From the NCBI RefSeq assembly GCF_902167145.1, contig NC_050102.1:310001-374000 (forward strand): a DNA stretch of 64,000 nucleotides, given 5' to 3'. The position numbers and the translations under genes are program-made. Of this stretch, positions 20,926 to 32,067 are shown piece by piece. Source of the stretch: Zea mays. Its lineage: Eukaryota; Streptophyta; Magnoliopsida; Poales; Poaceae. Numbering within the stretch: position 1 is the first letter of the stretch; every line of letters begins with the position of its first letter. Under the pieces are notes generated by a model, which was not told where the DNA came from, did not search any database, and saw only the letters and a list, made by a program, of their open reading frames with translations.

Positions 20926-22310
20926 GTCTTAATAGGTAGTAGAGATTTTACGACATGCTTCGGGGAAAGAGTTGACTGAAAAAGAAAAGCAAGAGGCTCA
21001 GTTCTATGCCCAAAAACTGAAATATCCAAAGGGGGCGTTGATATTCAACGACAGCGGAGAAGAAGACTTCTTGTATTGTCTCCCTGATAGCAAGGAGATT
21101 TCTGTCTCTCGGGAGATGAGCAAGAGCTTCGGATTCCCAACATTAGAAGACGGGCTCTCGATGTTGTCAAAAAACGAGCTGGCCGACAGCTTAGTGTACA
21201 ATAGCTTAAAGGTGAAAAAATGAGATCTTTGTATTATTCCTTGAAACAAAATTTTTTTTGTTTGCCTGAACTTATTAACGCATTTTTACAGGGCCTTATA
21301 CTTAGCAATGCCCTCAGGGCACAAAAAGATGCCGAAGATGAAGGGTGTGCCATAGCCTTGAGCAACCTTCGTTCTGAAGTAATTGAACTAAGGAACGAAG
21401 GTCTCGAAAAAGATAAAATATTACATTCGCTGGTGAATAGAATAAAAGAAGATGAAGCTGCTTTCAAAGCTCAAGCTGAGGCTCAGAAGCGCGAAATTGA
21501 GGATCTTCAGAAACAGCTAGCCAGAGCTAAAGAAGAATGCACGGTTGAAGAAGCCAAACGAGAAATTAGTGAACAATGGGCAAATCATCTAGAGAAAAAC
21601 GTTGAAGAGCTTCGTGCATCCAAGAAAAGGTGTTATGAAAAATCTGTAGAATGTGTTAAGAAAATAAGAACCAGCTTCGCCACCGTTGGCGCATTCTCAA
21701 GTGAAGAAAATTTCATAAGGGGCAACCCCGAGGGCCCAATTGGATGGATCAGCCACGAAGCTGAATCTTTTGAAGAAGTTTTGAATAGCCGCAGAGACAT
21801 TTGTGCCTTCTCAGGTGCTAGGGGGATTGCCACTATTTTGGAGAAAAAAGGCTGCGATCACGTGAAATCCTTGGCACAAACCGAAGCCGACTTGTCCCCT
21901 GAAGACATAAAAGACCCTTCAGCTGAGGCAAGTCTAGTTGGTGGAAAATTTTTCACCGACATCTGGGACAATGGTGGCCGGGAGATGGCCCAAGAAATTA
22001 TACGAAAAAGCGAGAAAGGTATTCATGACACTAGAAAAGTAGCAGAGGCCGCTGAGAAAAGTGCGGATCTCGAAGGGCAAATAGGTATTGACTAGTAGTT
22101 TTTGGCTCTTTGTTGTAATTTTTTGATTCGAACTTGTTTACACTTTGTAACACAGCCGCACTTTCTCCTCCCTCAGAGCCTGCCGAGCCATCGGCGGTCC
22201 ACCACGCGAAGGGGGATGACGAAATTAGAAAAATGTCCGAAGCTATCATGGATAAAGTTGTTGATCAACTACTAAACGAAGCTGCAGAAGTAGTTCTAAG
22301 GGAAGATTAG

Positions 22311-22735
22311 ATGTTATTGTAAAAATATTTGGAATGTAATATTTGTTGAACAACTTGTGTAATATTTTGTAACTTTGAATGTAATATATAAGCTATTTAT
22401 GGTTCAATTCTTTACGATGCATGAAACTTTACATACATACCGTTTTTTGAGCCTTCGGCGAAAAAACACCTTCCCTTCTTTTCATGCTTCGTAAATAATA
22501 TCTGTATTTTTATAAAAACATCCAATCGTCGTAAAATCAGTAACTAATAAATCTTTTCATTTCGGAGTTTGACGAAGGTATGCTTGTTCGATAATTATTC
22601 TTGTGCCTTGGCACTGTTTCTTCGAAATAATCTTCGAATATCAACATTGAACCCCCTTCTTGCATCATTGATGCAATATGATGTATGATGTTATGCTATG
22701 CAAATGATGTGATGATGTGATGTTATGCAAAATGA
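22311..22735. other. zeon non-coding segment, 3' flank of the antisense gene
   Basis: It follows the antisense stop codon. It has AT-rich sequence with poly(A)-signal-like AATAAA near 22546. A block around 22440-22490 (GAGCCTTCGGCGAAAAAACA) also occurs reversed in the cinful-type element at about 58615-58665. Confidence 0.6.
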
Positions 22736-23040
22736 TATTTGCCGAAGATCGACGTTTATTTTTCACTGTAAGCCTCCCTTAGGAGCTTCTTCGCCTTTTA
22801 CTTCAGCGGAATCAGCGTTTATTTTTCGTTGTAAGCCTCCCTTAGGAGCTTCTTCGCCTTTTACTTTCAGCGGAATCAGCGTTTATTTTTCGCTGTAAGC
22901 CTCCCTTAGGAGCTTCTTCGCCTTTTACTTTCAGCGGAATCAGCATTTATTTTTCGCTGTAAGCCTCCCTTAGGAGCTTCTTCGCCTTTTACTTTCAGTG
23001 GAATCAGCGTTTATTTTTCGCTGTAAGCTCTGCATTCCCT
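22736..23040 (-). repeat. zeon spacer tandem repeat, ~64-bp unit
   Basis: About 4.5 copies of a unit containing CGTTTATTTTTCGCTGTAAG, CCTCCCTTAGGAGCTTCTTC and GCCTTTTACTTTCAGCGGAA. On the minus strand it lies downstream of gag where pol would end in a full element. Confidence 0.95.
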
Positions 23041-23305
23041 TCGGAACGACTTTTGAGCAGAAAACTTACGCTGCGCTCCCTTAGGAACGACTTTTTGTTA
23101 TTTCAGATATTCTCCTTGTGGCCATAAATTCTTATGCTTCGGCAACTACGTTATTCTGTGAAGAAGGTATATTTTTACTGTGGCGAAAACGAAGCTATTA
23201 CAAGAAATTGAAAACGACAAAAAGCACTTAGGCTTTCAATAATCGTTCATTATTAAAAAGAAAATGATACTGAATGTAAAAACTGCTGCCGAGGTAGGAT
23301 ATTTG

Positions 23306-24820
23306 TTAGTAAATATGCTTCGATTCTGGCACAATACTATTGACTGTGCGAGCTTCGGACTCTTCTATGAAATCCCGTTGGAGGTGGGTATGCTGACTCC
23401 CTTCTGGCTGCTGGCCTCGTTGCATTGGTGGTGGAGGTGGAGGCTGTTGCCAAGATGCCTGAGGTTGGCTTGCCGAAGCAACAGAAGATGCAGGGTGGTT
23501 GCCTACATACTCTGGAATGTAAGGCGAATGGTACGAAGCAGTGTGCATAACCTGCTTCGGCTGGCTCTGTTGGGCTGCAGCTTCTGCTATCTTCTTTTGT
23601 TTCTGGATGGTAACATGGCACATCCTGGTGGTATGGCCCTTGTCCTCACCACAGAATAGGCAATAAATCTTCCTGGGCTGATCCCCAAATGTTCCTCCGA
23701 AGCCCCTGGCACCTCTTCCCCTTGGAGCTGGAGGCCGAGGATAGCTCTGCTGCTGCCCCGAAGCCTGGGAGGAATATTGCGGCCTCTGCTGCTGGCTTCC
23801 CCTGTCATCACTATGAGTGTTATGAATCGATCTGACATGTCTAGGATGAATTCTTCCTCCGAAGCCCCTGGCTATTTCAGAGAACCTATAAGCTTCCTCC
23901 CTTCTCTGTCGAAAGTCATTGTCAGCGCGAATGTATTCATCCATCTTCTGAAGCAGTTTTTCCAGTGTCTGAGGGGGATTCCTGGCAAAGTATTGGGCTG
24001 AAGGTCCCGGCCGGAGCCCCTTAATCATGGCCTCAATGACAATTTCATTGGGCACTGTTGGTGCTTGTGCCCTCAGGCGTAAGAACCTTCGGACATACAC
24101 CTGAAGATATTCTTCGTGATCTTGGGTGCACTGGAACAAAGCTTGAGCGGTGACTGGCTTCGTTTGAAACCCTTGGAAACTGGTGATCAGCATATCCTTC
24201 AGCTTCTGCCATGATGTGATTGTTCCTGGACGAAGGGAGGAGTACCGGGTTTGTGCAACATTCTTGACGGCCATGACGAAAGACTTTGCCATAACTGCAG
24301 TGTTGCCGCCATAGGAAGATATTGTTGCTTCGTAGCTCATTAGAAACTGCTTCGGATCTGAATGTCCGTCGTACATGGGGAGTTGAGGTGGCTTGTAAGA
24401 CGGAGGCCAAGGTGTAGCCTGCAGTTCTGCTGACAGAGGAGAAGCATCATCAAAAGCAAAATTTCCATGATGGAAATCCTCATACCAGTCATCCTCGTTG
24501 ACAAAGCCCTCTTGATGAAGCTCTCTGTGCTGAGGCCTTCGGCTCTGCTCATCTTGAGCAAGATGGCGAACTTCTTCAGAGGCTTCGTCTATCTGCCTTT
24601 GCAGGTCAGCTAGCCTAGCCATCTTTTCTTTCTTCCTTTGCACCTGCTGATGGAGCATCTCCATATTTCTGATATCTTGATCCAAGTCGTCCTCCTGAGG
24701 CGTTGGACTGGTGGCCTTCCTCTTCTGGCTTCGGGCCTCCCGAAGAGAGAGGATCTCCTGGTTGGGATCCAGCAGCTGCAGAGCGGCAGCCCCTGTTGCT
24801 GAAGCTTTCTTTGGCGGCAT
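23306..24820 (-). CDS. gag: zeon Gag (Ty3/gypsy)
   Basis: 504 residues, start MPPKKASATGAAALQ about 75 bases past the PBS. Residues about 60-110 are a coiled coil (NMEMLHQQVQRKKEKMARL). The Retrotrans_gag capsid domain spans about 140-290 (LPMYDGHSDPKQFLMSYEAT, SWQKLKDMLITSFQGFQ). An Arg/Gln/Pro-rich segment with GGRIHPRHVR follows. A knuckle-like CLFCGEDKGHTTRMC lies at residue 387, with non-canonical C-x2-C-x5-H-x4-C spacing. The tail is rich in Gln and Pro. The frame is complete, with no stop or shift. No protease follows; pol is absent from the element. The protein would build particles that need Pol supplied from elsewhere, for example by cinful. Confidence 0.93.
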   Translation of the reverse strand: MPPKKASATGAAALQLLDPNQEILSLREARSQKRKATSPTPQEDDLDQDIRNMEMLHQQVQRKKEKMARLADLQRQIDEASEEVRHLAQDEQSRRPQHRELHQEGFVNEDDWYEDFHHGNFAFDDASPLSAELQATPWPPSYKPPQLPMYDGHSDPKQFLMSYEATISSYGGNTAVMAKSFVMAVKNVAQTRYSSLRPGTITSWQKLKDMLITSFQGFQTKPVTAQALFQCTQDHEEYLQVYVRRFLRLRAQAPTVPNEIVIEAMIKGLRPGPSAQYFARNPPQTLEKLLQKMDEYIRADNDFRQRREEAYRFSEIARGFGGRIHPRHVRSIHNTHSDDRGSQQQRPQYSSQASGQQQSYPRPPAPRGRGARGFGGTFGDQPRKIYCLFCGEDKGHTTRMCHVTIQKQKKIAEAAAQQSQPKQVMHTASYHSPYIPEYVGNHPASSVASASQPQASWQQPPPPPPMQRGQQPEGSQHTHLQRDFIEESEARTVNSIVPESKHIY

Positions 24821-24879
24821 GACGAAGGTCTATGCTTGCCGAAGGTGTTCGAAACTCAAAAAGTGGAAGTGAGTTCACC

Positions 24880-24894
24880 GGAGGTGGGCGCCAA
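24880..24894 (-). promoter_or_regulatory. Primer-binding site region, zeon
   Basis: Minus-strand TTGGCGCCCACCTCC directly follows the LTR end CCCCAACA. A nearly identical TTGGCACCCACCTCC follows the cinful-type LTR at 35457. The priming tRNA was not identified. Confidence 0.75.
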
Positions 24895-25559
24895 TGTTGG
24901 GGACTTGTTCTCAAATGCTAAGAGTTAAGAACAAGGCAACATAAAAAATGTTAAATGTTAAAGTCCTTCGTCCTTCGAAGCATTATCTCCCTTCGGATAT
25001 AATGAATCCCGGACAAAGGTTATGAAGGACAAGCCTTCATAAGCACAACATAAAAAATGGAGAAGGATTCATACACAAGATATGAAAAATAATATAAACA
25101 CTTTAAACATTGTTATTAACTTATTTTTATTTGCGTTACTGTATTAACAATAACAAATTACAAATGTACCTTCGGCTCGAAGGAAAGCAAGGGTACAAGC
25201 GTGACGCGAAAGCAAATGCCAAGTCAGCGTGAATAGTACGGGGATACTGTTCACCTATTTATAGGCACGTGACGCAGCCCATGTAAAATTACACCCATGC
25301 CCTTTACATTTGCTAATGACCCTATAGTAATCCATCGAGGTCTGAATAGCCTTTTCCTTTTTAAGTCGGTTCCCTTTTCTGCTGTCATGCCGAAGCTCTC
25401 CTGCACATAGCTTCGACTCTGCGCCAACCTTCGTGTTCTTTGTGCCTCTTCATGTTGTAGTTCTGATCCAAATCCGAAGATACCTGTTCATGTATTATAC
25501 TCCAGAAACATTGTTAAATCATGTTTTTGAGGACCTTCAAAAGCCGAAGGCCCCCAACA
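24895..25559 (-). repeat. zeon 5' LTR
   Basis: 665 bp. Minus-strand TATAAATA (25263-25256), in GCCTATAAATAGGTG, is the probable promoter of the gag transcript. Confidence 0.93.
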
Positions 25560-25634
25560 GTACTCATTTAATGTGTTGGGCATCTAATCACCAAAATACT
25601 TATAGAAATGGCCCAAGAGCACATTTCCCTTTCA

Positions 25635-26423
25635 ATCTCCCCCTTTTTGGTGATTTATGCCAACACATCAAAAAGCAACCAAAAGGGTGCAACATCAATG
25701 CAATTGAAGATCAAATTATTTTTGCTTATGATTTGGCATATTTGGATCACGCTTTGCCACCACTTGGTTTGTTTTTGCAAATCAAATTCTTTTTCCTATC
25801 TCTATGTCAAACACACTTGTTTGTGCAAATCGAGAGATATTCCAAGAGAAATTTTGATCAAGTGCCAAAAAAACTCCCCCTTTTTCCCATAATAAAAATT
25901 CTCCCCCATAAGAGACCAAATTTTTCAATAAGAGTATTTTGGACAAATCACAAATTCTAACTCTACTATTTTCAAAAATTCTCAAGTGGTTGGCTGATCC
26001 AGTTGCTTTGGCCTTAATTTCTCCCCCTTTGGCATTAAGCACCAAAACGGAATAATTTTTGGCCCTTTAACCCCATTGCCTTACAAAAAATGTCAATTAA
26101 GAGCAAAGAGGCAATAAGAGCATAAGTATGAACTTGGAAGTAATTACACTAATACTGGAGTGCAGTGGAAGACTTTGCATCATCCAAGTTCACCTTTCCC
26201 TTTCAGTGCACCTTTGAGACTACATCAAGTATACTCAAACAAACAGGTTAGAATCAAAGGGTCAAGTTGTAGCACATCTCCCCCTAAATATATGCACCAT
26301 TTGCAAATGAACTTGTGAGGTCCGGGGAGGTCTTGTACAACTTGAGCACCACAAATATACAACGAATAATGTAAATGCTCAAAGTAACATGATCAAAGGC
26401 ATAGAACACATGTATGCTATAGA
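25635..26423 (-). other. Outer Opie non-coding tail with polypurine tracts
   Basis: The PPT abuts the LTR (minus-strand AAAAAGGGGGAGAT at about 25648-25635). Further GGGGGAG-type tracts lie near 25875, 25910, 26025 and 26282. No gene is seen. Confidence 0.8.
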
Positions 26424-29400
26424 TCAATCCAAGTTATGCGAATCTAAGACATTTAGCTCACTCCGCAACCTACAAAAAGTTTTCTCATCCAACGGCTTGG
26501 TGAAGATATCGACTAGCTGGTTCTCAGTGCTAATGTGAAAAATATCGATATCTCCCTTTTGCTGGTGATCCCTCAGGAAGTGATGCCGAATGTCTATGTG
26601 CTTAGTGAAGCTGTGTTCAATAGGATTATCCACCAAGCCGATTGCACTCTCATTGTCACATAGGAGTGGGACTTTGCTCAGATTGTAGCCAAAGTCCCGG
26701 AGGGTTTGCCTCATCCAAAGTAGTTGCGCGCAATACTGTCCTGCGGCAACATACTCGGCCTCAGCGGTGGATAGGGCAACGGATGTCTGTTTCTTGGAAC
26801 TCCAGGACACCAGGGACCTTCCTAGAAATTGGCACGTTCCTGATGTACTCTTCCTATCAACCTTGCACCCGGCATAATCGGAGTCTGCGTACCCAATTAA
26901 GTCAAAGGTACCCCTTTGGATACCAGATCCCGAAGCACGGTGTAGCAACTAAATATCAAAGAATTCGCTTAACGACCACAAGGTGACATTCCCTGGGGTC
27001 GGATTGATATCTAGCACACATGCATACACTAAGCATAATGTCCGGTCTAGTAGCACATAAATAAAGTAATGAACCTATCATGGACCGGTATGCCTTTTGA
27101 TCAACGGACTTACCTCCTTTGTTGAGGTCGACATGCCCGTCGGTTCCCATCGGTGTCTTCGCAGGCTTGGCGTCCTTCATCCCAAACCTCTTGAGAAGAT
27201 CTTGAGTGTACTTCGTTTGGGAGATGAAGGTGCCGTCCTTGAGTTGCTTCACTGGGAATCCAAGGAAGTATGTCAACTCGCCCATCATCGACATTTCGAA
27301 TTTCTGCATCATCACCCTGCTAAACTCCTCACAGGACTTTTGGTTAGTAGAACCAAATATTATGTCATCGACATAAATTTGGCACACAAAGAGATCACCA
27401 TCACAAGTCTTGGTGAAAAGAGTGGGATCGGCTTTCCCAACCTTGAAAGCATTAGCAATTAGGAAATCTCTAAGGCATTCATACCATGCTCTTGGGGCTT
27501 GCTTAAGTCCATAGAGCACCTTAGAGAGCTTATACACGTGGTCGGGATACATGTCATCCTCAAAGCCAGGGGTTGTTCCACGTATACCTCCTCCTTGATT
27601 GGCCCGTTGAGGAAAGCGATCTTCATGTCCATTTGAAATAGCCTAAAAGAATGGTGAGCGGTATAGGCTAATAATACTCGAATTGACTCTAGCCTAGCCA
27701 TAGGAGCAAAAGTCTCCTCAAAATCCAAACCTGCGACTTGGGCATAACCTTTTGCCACAAGTCGAGCCTTGTTTCTCGTCACCACTCCGTGCTCATCTTG
27801 CTTGTTGCAGAACACCCACTTGGTTCCCACAACGTTTTGCTTTGGACGTGGCACCAGGCTCCAGACTTCATTTCTTTTGAAGTTGTTGAGCTCTTCCTGC
27901 ATGGCCAACACCCAGTCCGGATCCTGCAAGGCCTCTTCTACCCTGAAAGGCTCAATAGAAGAGACAAACGAGTAATGCTCACAAAAATTAGCTAATCGTG
28001 AGCGAGTAGTTACTCCCTTGCTGATGTCACCCAAAATCTAGTCGACGGGGTGATTTCTTTGGATCGTCGCTCGAACTTGAGTTAGAGGGACCCGTGGTAC
28101 TTCTTCCTCCATAACCTGTTCTTCTTGTGCTCCCCCTTGATCACTCTCCTCTTCTTGGGGTACTTGTCCATCATCTTGAGTTGGGGGATGCACTAGCGTC
28201 GAGGAAGAAGGCTGATCTTGTTCCTGTAGTTCCTGTGGTCGCACATCACCTATCGCCATCATGCGCATTGTGGCCGTTGGAACTTCATCTTCATCTATAT
28301 CATCAAGATCAAGTTGCTCTCTTGGAGAGCCATTAGTCTCATCAAATACAACATCGCTAGAGACTTCAACTAATCCTGATGATTTGTTGAAGACCCTATA
28401 CGCCTTTGTATTTGATTCATACCCTAGTAAAAACCCTTCTACAGCCTTGGGAGAAAATTTAGAATGTCTACCTTTCTTCACCAGAATGTAGCATTTGCTC
28501 CCAAATACACGAAAGTAAGATACATTGGGTTTGTTACCGGTAAGGAGTTCGTAGGAGGTCTTCTTGAGAAGGCGATGCAGATAGAGCCGGTTTATGGCGT
28601 GGCAAGCTATGTTCATAGCTTTCGACCAAAACCGCTCGGGCGTCTTGAACTCTCCAAGCATCGTTCTTGCCATGTCGATAAGCGTCCTGTTCTTCCTCTC
28701 TACCACACCGTTTTGCTGTGGTGTGTAGGGAGCGGAGAACTCGTGCTTGATTCCTTCCTCCTCAAGAAACTCTTCAATTTGTAGGTTCTTGAATTCAGAC
28801 CCATTGTCGCTCCTTATCTTTTTCAATTTAAGCTCAAACTCATTTTGAGCCCTCCTTAGAAAGCGCTTTAGGGTCCCTTGGGTTTCTGATTTGTCCTACA
28901 AAAAGAATACCCAAGTGAAGTGGGAAAAATCATCAACAATTACAAGACCATACTTACTTCCCACGATGCTAAGGTAGGCAACGGGTCCAAAGAGGTCCAT
29001 GTGGAGAAGCTCCAGTGGTCTTGATGTCGTCATCACATTCTTGCTGTGGTGAGTGCTTCCCACCTGTTTCCCTGCCTGACATGCTGCACAAGGTCTGTCT
29101 TTCTCAAAGCAGACATCAGTTAGTCCTAACACATGATCTCCCTTTAGAAGTTTATGAATGTTCTTCATCCCAACATGTGCTAGACGGCGATGCCAAAGCC
29201 AGCCCATATTTGTCTTAGCCATTAAGCATGCATCTAGATCGACATTCTCTTTCGAAAAATCTACTAAATAGAGTTTGTCGTCTAATACACCCTTAAATGC
29301 TAATGAACCATCACTCCTTCTAAAGACAGATAGATCTATATTTGTGAATACACAATTATAGTCCATGTTACATAATTGACTTACATACAATAAGTTGTAC

Positions 29401-29618
29401 CCGAGCGATTCAACTAAAAACACATTGGAGATAGAATGCTCGGATGTAATGGCTATCTTTCCCAATTCTTTAACTTTGCATTGGTTCCCATCTCCAAAGA
29501 TAATCGCATCCTAGGAATCCTTGTTCTTGACGTAGGAGGTGAACATTTTCTTCTCCCCCATCATATGTTTTGTGCATCCGCTGTCGATAATCTAGCTTGA
29601 GCCCCCAGATGCATAAAC
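26424..29618 (-). pseudogene. pol: Outer Opie Pol, degenerate
   Basis: Copia Pol in several open pieces: protease start around 29618-29560; integrase in 29465-28896 (WHRRLAHVGMKNIHKL, LHMDLFG) and 28826-28038 ([17 protein letters not shown]); RT in 28034-27459 and 27552-26956 (YVDDIIFG); RNase H in 26948-26424 ([19 protein letters not shown]). Breaks include TAG at 28898-28896 in place of the CAG of the inner copy, a stop at 28037, and frameshifts near 27552 and 26950. It cannot make enzyme. The piece order confirms Ty1/copia on the minus strand. Confidence 0.9.
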
Positions 29619-29630
29619 CTGCAAGGCAAT

Positions 29631-32017
29631 TTACGCTTGGGTTTTAGGGACCCAACTTTTGTTGGGTCCTACAAGGTTAGTCACGATAATTTTTGGAACC
29701 CAAATACAAGTCTTGTCTCCCTTGCATTTGGATCCCAACTTCCTAGCAACTACTTTTTCATTCTTCCATGAAAGTACAAACGAAGTGTTGCAAGCATGAA
29801 AAAGAGTAGTAGGTTCATTGCACATTTTCCTAGGCACATGAGACACAACATTATTTCTCCTAGGCCTACTTCTACCATGCACAAAAGTAGAGGTAGAGGC
29901 AAACATAGCATGTGAATCGTTATAAGCAGTATGACCATAACTCTTATTATAATGAGAACAACTAGCAATTTTCCTATCATAAATAAAGCATGGTTCCTTT
30001 GAGGACTACTAGCCATTGGGGCCTTTCCTTTCTCCTTGTTGAGAACGGGAGCCTTTTGGCTTGTTAAGTTCTTGGTTTCCTTTCGAAAACCAAGTCCATC
30101 CTTAATCGAGGGGTGTCTACCAATAGTGTAGGCATCCCTAGCAAACTTTAATTTTTCAAAATCAACTTTGCAAGTCTTAAGTTGAGCATTAAGACTTGCC
30201 ACCTCATTGTTTAATTTGGCAATAGAAATAAGATGTTCATCATAAGCATTAACATCAAAGTCCTTGCATCTATTGCAAATAACTGCATGTTCCACACATG
30301 AACTAGTTTTATTTACTTCCTCTAGCTTAGCATTTAATTCATCATTTAAACTCTTTAAACTAGAGATAGATTCATGGCAAGCTGATAACTCAGAAGATAG
30401 CATTTCATTTCTCTTAGTTTCTAAAGCAAGAGATTTTTGCACACTAACAAATTTGTCATGTTCCTCATACAGAATGTCCTCTTGCTTTTCTAACAGTCTA
30501 TTTTTTTCATTTAGAGCATCAATTAATTCATTAATTTTATCTACTTTGGCTCTATCTAAACCTTTAAATAAACCAGAGTAATCTATTTCATCATCGGAAG
30601 ATTCTTCATCACTAGAGGAAGTGTACTTGGGGGTGTCCCGAATACGTACCTTTTTCTCCTTAGCCATAAGACAGGTATGGCGTTTGTTGGGGAAGAGTGA
30701 AGACTTGTCGAATGCCGAGGCAGCCAGTCCCTCATCGTCGGAGTCGGATGAGGAGCAATCAGAATCCCATTATTTTCCAAGATGAGCCTCACCTTTCGCC
30801 TTCCTATAGCTTTTCTTCTTCTCCTTCTTCCCATATCTTTCTTGTGCCTAGCCATTTTCATTATCAGGACTTTGAGAAATAAAGTGACCAGTCTTACCAC
30901 ATTTGAAGCAGGAGCGCTTTCCCCTTGTTTTATTCTTGTTGGGGGTACTCTTTGTGTCCTTTGAGTGCGGTCTTGAAGCGCTTGATGATAAGCGCCATTT
31001 CTTCCTCATTGAGCCCGACAGCTTCCACTTGTGCCACCTTGCTAGGTAACGCCTCCCTGCTGCTGGTTGCTTTGAGAGCAACAGGCTGTGGCTCATAGAC
31101 GGGTAGTGGACCGTTTAATACATCGTCCACATATCGAGCCTCCTTCACCATCATACGCCCGCTCACAAATTTTCCAAGAATCTCCTCGGGCGTCATCTTG
31201 GTGTACCTGGGTTTTTACGAATAAGATTGACAAGATGGGGGTCAATTACAGTAAATGACCTTAGCATGAGTCGGACGACATCATGATCCGTCCATCTTGT
31301 GCTTCCGTAGCTTCGGATCTTGTGGACTAGGGTCTTGAGCCTGTTGTAGGTCTGAGTTGGCTCCTCTCCCCTGATCATGGCGAATCTCCCCAGCTCGCCT
31401 TCCACCAGTTCCATTTTGGTGATCATTGTAGCATCATTTCCCTCATGTGAGATCTTGAGGGTGTCCTAGATTTGCTTGGCATTGTCCAAGCCGCTAACCT
31501 TGTTATATTCATCCCTGCACAGAGATGCTAGCAAAATAGTAGTGGATTGGGCATTTTTATGGATTTGTTCATTGATGATCATAGGGTTATCAGTGCTATC
31601 AAAATGCATCCCATTTTCTACAATTTCCCATATGCTAGGATAGAGAGAGAATAAATGACTACACATTTTATGACTCCAAAACGAATAGTCCTCTCCATCA
31701 AAGTGTGGAGGTTTTCCAAGGAGAATTGAAAGTAGATGCGCATTTGAATTATAGGGAATGCGAGAGTAATCAAAAGAATAATTTTGATTAACCGTCTTTT
31801 TCTTTGATGAAGAGTTGTCGTCGTCGTTTTCGTCCCTTGGTGAAGAAGATGATGCACCACTGTCGTAGTAGATGATCTTCTTGATGCGTCTCTTCTTCTT
31901 CCTGTCCCTCTTCTTGTGACTCGAGCCTGAGTTAGTGGGCTTGTCGTCTCTTGGCTCGTTGAAGAGGGACTCCTTCTCCTTATCGTTGACCACCATCCCC
32001 TTACCCTTAGGATCCAT
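29631..32017 (-). pseudogene. gag: Outer Opie Gag, degenerate
   Basis: It starts MDPKGKGMVVNDKEKESL at 32017 and ends GPNKSWVPKTQA then a stop at 29631. The frame is broken by TAG near 31468 (in AKQIWDT, where TGG became TAG), frameshifts near 31200 and 30950, a damaged knuckle (CFKCGKTGHFISQS, where the last Cys is lost), and further shifts near 30670 and 29910. The end-to-end order matches the intact inner copy. Confidence 0.9.
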
Positions 32018-32052
32018 CTCTTAGGGCGGTTAGTCCCTTTGATGAAGAGTAC

Positions 32053-32065
32053 GGCTTTGATACCA
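32053..32065 (-). promoter_or_regulatory. Primer-binding site, outer Opie
   Basis: Minus-strand TGGTATCAAAGCC, one substitution from the inner copy's initiator-Met site, two bases from the LTR. Confidence 0.9.
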
Positions 32066-32067
32066 AT

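Larger units (their letters stand above)
10273..20945 (-). mobile_element. Non-autonomous Helitron carrying a PP2C gene fragment, interrupted by Opie
   Basis: On the minus strand the 5' end is TCTCTACTACCTATTAAG (20945 leftward), matching the maize Helitron 5' consensus. The 3' end is CTAG (10276-10273) preceded by a hairpin. The host base before the 5' end is A and after the 3' end is T, as for Helitron insertion between A and T, with no target duplication. Removing 10273-20945 joins the two halves of the zeon antisense exon in frame (within NYILRHAS), which independently proves the borders. Without the inner Opie and its TSD it is about 1.7 kb. It has no Rep/helicase, so it is non-autonomous. 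Confidence 0.9.
8648..22310 (+). pseudogene. Antisense gene of zeon (putative gypsy-type transposon protein), three exons, frameshifted and split by a Helitron
   Basis: It is transcribed opposite to gag. Exon 1 is 8648-10272 plus 20946-21211 (interrupted by the Helitron), intron 1 is 21212-21291 (GT-AG, 80 bp), exon 2 is 21292-22084, intron 2 is 22085-22155 (GT-AG, 71 bp), and exon 3 is 22156-22310 ending TAG. Splicing keeps the frame and removes stops at both introns. The start MSEDKKAVAESK is preferred to the upstream ATG at 8537, which would add a hydrophobic run better read as leader. Residues about 110-200 (FRSFFKAGLRFPLSSFVVEV and onward) match the domain called putative gypsy-type transposon, known in antisense ORFs of Tat-lineage elements. 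Exon 2 is a long coiled coil. An extra A in the run at 10214-10217 shifts the frame; without it the product would be about 945 residues. Function is unknown. Confidence 0.8.
7676..25559 (-). mobile_element. zeon-type non-autonomous Ty3/gypsy (Tat lineage) element, interrupted
   Basis: The element has TSD GTACT (7671-7675 and 25560-25564) and two 665-bp LTRs (7676-8340 and 24895-25559). On the minus strand they start TGTTGGGGGCCTTCGGCTT and end GTCCCCAACA. The PBS side is the right LTR, so the element reads leftward. It comprises an intact gag (23306-24820), a spacer with tandem repeats, and an antisense plus-strand gene (8648-22310). There is no protease, RT, RNase H or integrase. That gag-only architecture and the LTR ends fit maize zeon, the partner of cinful. 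About 11 LTR differences were counted by eye (1.7%). The Helitron at 10273-20945 is inserted in the antisense gene. Confidence 0.85.
6515..25634 (-). repeat. 3' LTR of outer Opie, split by the zeon insertion
   Basis: Segment one is 6515-7675 and segment two is 25565-25634, joined through the duplicated GTACT. Joined, it is about 1231 bp and matches the right LTR (32068-33314) in order throughout. It contains CACCGGAC...GTCCGGTG palindromes between about 7180 and 7505, and on the minus strand a TATAAAA box near 7110-7116. Confidence 0.92.
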
